Shown piece by piece: positions 12,838-15,041 of a stretch of DNA of 15,041 bases (the first letter of the stretch is position 1; each line of letters opens with the position of its first letter). The stretch comes from Betaproteobacteria bacterium (lineage in GTDB: Bacteria > Pseudomonadota > Gammaproteobacteria > Burkholderiales > SG8-41), in the NCBI GenBank assembly GCA_020028375.1, contig JAHZNX010000020.1, positions 1-15,041 on the forward strand. Reading direction: 5' to 3'. The translations under genes and the position numbers were made by a program. Below the pieces are notes generated by a model, which worked only from the letters and a program-made list of their open reading frames with translations, made no database searches and had not been told where the DNA came from.

Positions 12838-13797
12838 CCATTTGGCCTTGCGGAAGCGGTAGAACAGGTAGCCGTCGAGCACCACCATCAGCGCCAGGGA
12901 GAACGGGTACCCCCAGATCCATTTCAGTTCCGGCATGTGCTGGAAGTTCATGCCGTAGACCCCCGCGATCATGGTAGGCACCGCAACGAGCGCCGCGTAG
13001 GCCGCCAACCGCTTGACGGTCTCGTTCTCCTGGATGGTGAGGAGCGACAGGTTGACCGAGATGGCGGTGGTCAGCATGTCGCGCAGGCTGTCGATCGACT
13101 GGTTGATCCGCAACAGGTGGTCGTAGACGTCGCGGAAGTAATCCTGCGTGCCGGCGCAGATCTCGGGCACCCTCCCCCCGTAGAGCTTGCCGGTGGTCTC
13201 TTGCAGGGGTCCGGCGGCGTGCTTGAGCGTTGTCAGCTTCTGCTTGAGCGCGTAGAGCGCCTCAATGTTCTCGCGCGAGGGGGTGCCGGCGAACATGCGC
13301 TCCTCCAGCCGGTCGAGCTCGTCCTCCAGGTCCTCCAGCACCGGAAAATATCGGTCCACCACCGCGTCGATCAGCGCGTAGAGAACGAACCCCGAGCCGA
13401 GCTTGAGCAGGTGCGGCTCGCGCTCCGTGCGGTTGCGCACGTTGGTGAAGCCCTGCTCGGTGCGGTTGCGCACGGACAGCAGGTAGTTCCGGCCGGCGAA
13501 AATGCTCAGCTCGCCGACCTTAAGCTCGTCCCCCGCCGCTTCGACCGTGTGCACCACCGCATAAAGCGAGTCGCCGTACTCCTCAAGCTTGGGCCGCTGG
13601 TGTCCGTGGCTCGCGTCCTCCACCGCCAGCTCGTGCAGGCCGAACTGGCCCTGCATCTCCGCGAGCTCCTCCGGAGTCGCATCCTTGAGCGCCACCCAGA
13701 CGAAACAGCCGGGCATGCCGAGGTAGTTGTGAATATCCTCCTTGCGGATGTCGGCGAGCTTCTTCCCGCCCTTGTAGACGGCGCAATTGATGAGCAT
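12832..13797 (-). CDS. corA: CorA-type magnesium/cobalt channel
   Basis: 321 residues. A soluble N-terminal funnel with long helices (about 1-255) precedes two membrane helices at the C-terminus: about 259-281 (ending GVYGMNF) and about 296-314 (FSLALMVVLDGYLFYRF). The GMN selectivity motif is at 282-284 in the right position. CorA pentamers in the inner membrane take up Mg2+, and also Co2+ or Ni2+; some relatives export Zn2+, so the ion is not certain. A good GAGGGG Shine-Dalgarno precedes the ATG at 13797. The gene lies 46 bp downstream of the enolase-superfamily gene on the same strand, with a possible own promoter between. No Mg-sensing leader was recognised; the leader would be very short. 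Confidence 0.95.
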   Translation of the reverse strand: MLINCAVYKGGKKLADIRKEDIHNYLGMPGCFVWVALKDATPEELAEMQGQFGLHELAVEDASHGHQRPKLEEYGDSLYAVVHTVEAAGDELKVGELSIFAGRNYLLSVRNRTEQGFTNVRNRTEREPHLLKLGSGFVLYALIDAVVDRYFPVLEDLEDELDRLEERMFAGTPSRENIEALYALKQKLTTLKHAAGPLQETTGKLYGGRVPEICAGTQDYFRDVYDHLLRINQSIDSLRDMLTTAISVNLSLLTIQENETVKRLAAYAALVAVPTMIAGVYGMNFQHMPELKWIWGYPFSLALMVVLDGYLFYRFRKAKWL

Positions 13798-13817
13798 GAT
13801 CGGCCCCCTCAGTGGCG

Positions 13818-13847
13818 ACTATGATGAAAGGGACGCCGTATCGTCAA
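13818..13847 (-). promoter_or_regulatory. Candidate promoter of corA
   Basis: On the minus strand TTGACG (13847-13842, 5 of 6) is followed after 18 nt by CATAGT (13823-13818, 4 of 6). The start would be near 13811, about 14 nt before the corA ATG, with the GAGGGG Shine-Dalgarno in between. The -35 overlaps the stop of the upstream gene. Confidence 0.35.
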
Positions 13848-14995
13848 GCGCGATGGCGCTTGGCGAATTCCCAGTCGATCTCCATCCCGAACCCGGGCCT
13901 GTCGCCGATATGGACGTGGCTGTCGCGCACCTCGACGCGCTCTCGGAAGAGCCCGTGCGCGACCGGGTCACGGGCGGCGTCGCCGTGCGATTCCACGCCG
14001 AAGCTCGAGCGCGGGAAGGCCGCCACGAGGTGCGCGTGCAGCTCAGGCGCCGTGTGCGGCGCGATCATGACGCCGTGCTGCTCCGCCAGCGCGGCGACGC
14101 GCAGCGCCTCGGTAAAGCCGCCGTAGCGCGTGGCGTCGAACTGCACGTAGCGGATCGCCCCCGAGGCGATGAAGTCGCGCACCGTGAAGCGCGTCAACTC
14201 GCGCTCGCCGTGCGCGAGCGGGATGCGGGTCGCGGCGGCGAGCTTCACGAAGTCGGCTGGCTGGAGGTACCAGTGCAGCGGCTCCTCCAGCCAGAAGATG
14301 TCGAGCGGCTCGACCGCATGCGCGAAGGCAATGCAATCGGCGAGATCGTAGGGGGCGTTCATGTCGAGCATCAGGGATACGCTCCCGCCGATTCTCTCGC
14401 GCACCGCGCGCACGCGCCGCGCTTCGTCCGCAACCGTGCCCCCGCCCGTCTTCAATTTGACGGCGCGGAAACCGGCGGCGGCGAAGCTCGCCAGCTCGTC
14501 CGCGTAGACTCCGTCGGGCGCGCCGAGCCGGTAGTAGCCGCCCGTCGCGTAGGTAAAGATCGGCCTCTTCTCCGCGCCGAGCAGGCGGTACACCGGCAGG
14601 CCGGCGCTCTTGCCCCGGATGTCCCACAGCGCGATGTCGATGCCGGCGATCGCGGCCATCACCTGGGGACGCGCTCCCCGCGGCAGCGGCGGCGGCACAC
14701 CGTCGCGCCCGCCCATGCCCCCGGGCCGCGGCGAAGTGAGCGCGAACAGCCTCTCCCACACCGCCACGCTCGCGGTCGCCTCCATGCCGCGGATCAACTC
14801 CCCGAAGCGCGCCACCCAGTCGCAGATCGCTTTCTGCGGCGAGCCGTGAATCTGGCCGTAGCCGGCGATTCCGTCGTCGGTGCGCACCTCCACCAGGATG
14901 ACGCTCGAGTCCTTCAGCTCCTCGTGCGCCGTCCACAGCGTGTGCTCGAGCGGAATCGATACCGGGTGGGTCTTGACCTCAGCAATCTTGCTCAT
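13844..14995 (-). CDS. Enolase-superfamily enzyme, mandelate racemase subgroup
   Basis: 383 residues, a full-length mandelate racemase/muconate-lactonizing family protein. The capping domain (about 1-130) precedes the barrel. All expected residues are seen: KxK at Lys180/Lys182 in VKLKTGGG, metal ligands Asp211 (LMLDMN), Glu237 (WLEEPL) and Glu264 (AHGERE), and an Asp287-His314 pair 27 residues apart, as in mandelate racemase. These enzymes take a proton alpha to a carboxylate; racemases, sugar-acid dehydratases and others share the layout, so the substrate is unknown. Residues about 88-111 are a Gly/Pro-rich loop (PRPGGMGGRDGV) in the specificity region. The ATG at 14995 has GAGGA as Shine-Dalgarno, lying in the last heptad of a repeat. 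corA lies downstream on the same strand. Confidence 0.9.
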   Translation of the reverse strand: MSKIAEVKTHPVSIPLEHTLWTAHEELKDSSVILVEVRTDDGIAGYGQIHGSPQKAICDWVARFGELIRGMEATASVAVWERLFALTSPRPGGMGGRDGVPPPLPRGARPQVMAAIAGIDIALWDIRGKSAGLPVYRLLGAEKRPIFTYATGGYYRLGAPDGVYADELASFAAAGFRAVKLKTGGGTVADEARRVRAVRERIGGSVSLMLDMNAPYDLADCIAFAHAVEPLDIFWLEEPLHWYLQPADFVKLAAATRIPLAHGERELTRFTVRDFIASGAIRYVQFDATRYGGFTEALRVAALAEQHGVMIAPHTAPELHAHLVAAFPRSSFGVESHGDAARDPVAHGLFRERVEVRDSHVHIGDRPGFGMEIDWEFAKRHRA

Positions 14996-14999
14996 TGAT

Positions 15000-15041
15000 T
15001 CCTCGTTTCTCGTTTCTCGTCAGTCGTCACCCGTCAGTCGT
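15000..15041. repeat. Heptad array before the enolase-superfamily gene
   Basis: On the minus strand six 7-bp units run toward the gene: ACGACTG, ACGGGTG, ACGACTG, ACGAGAA, ACGAGAA, ACGAGGA. The last unit supplies the GAGGA ribosome-binding site. The array reaches the window edge and may be longer. Confidence 0.6.

Noticed and set aside
13798..13843. Magnesium-responsive leader or riboswitch before corA
   Set aside because: The space is only 46 bp and the likely start lies about 14 nt before the ATG, too short for a known Mg-sensing RNA.

Overview
This window is GC-rich chromosomal DNA, most likely from a betaproteobacterium (Burkholderiales or Nitrosomonadales type, possibly uncultured). The evidence is the gene order recN-nadK / hrcA-hemH-grpE-dnaK-dnaJ, which I know from that class, a Bug/TctC-type solute receptor, and two heat-shock (sigma-32-like) promoters in front of the chaperone genes. 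No rRNA, tRNA, CRISPR array or intact insertion sequence was seen.

Layout. (1) Positions 1-2912 hold a small divergent locus with chromate-resistance-type genes. Leftward run a lipoprotein with propeller-like repeats, a rhodanese-ChrB fusion that overlaps it by 4 bp, and the first codons of a further gene cut by the window edge. Rightward runs a full-length ChrB-type regulator. The roughly 380-bp space between them carries an AT-rich promoter/operator patch (about 1832-1858) and a leftward leader with several hairpins and a duplicated 14-mer. (2) Positions 2920-3897 encode an orphan tripartite-tricarboxylate-type periplasmic receptor, convergent with chrB. (3) Positions 3999-6561 hold nadK followed by recN, leftward, NAD phosphorylation and double-strand-break repair. 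(4) Positions 6702-12784 run rightward: hrcA, hemH, grpE, dnaK, dnaJ, i.e. the chaperone repressor, the last step of heme synthesis and the DnaK machine. (5) Positions 12832-14995 run leftward: an enolase-superfamily (mandelate racemase subgroup) enzyme, then a CorA-type Mg/Co channel.

How they work together. GrpE, DnaK and DnaJ form one folding machine. grpE and dnaK each have their own heat-shock-type promoter with the same 14-nt spacer. HrcA is encoded here, but I saw no CIRCE operator in the window, so HrcA probably acts elsewhere (for example groESL). In the chr-like locus, the ChrB protein probably binds the palindrome between the divergent promoters and controls both directions.

The protein-coding part is mostly conserved core genome. 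The less ordinary signals are non-coding: the structured leader at 1640-1820, two look-alike hairpins between dnaK and dnaJ, short 7- or 8-bp-period repeats at several gene borders, and mirrored TAGAAT boxes immediately before nadK and hrcA. I did not find a clear case for a wholly new defence or mobile system.
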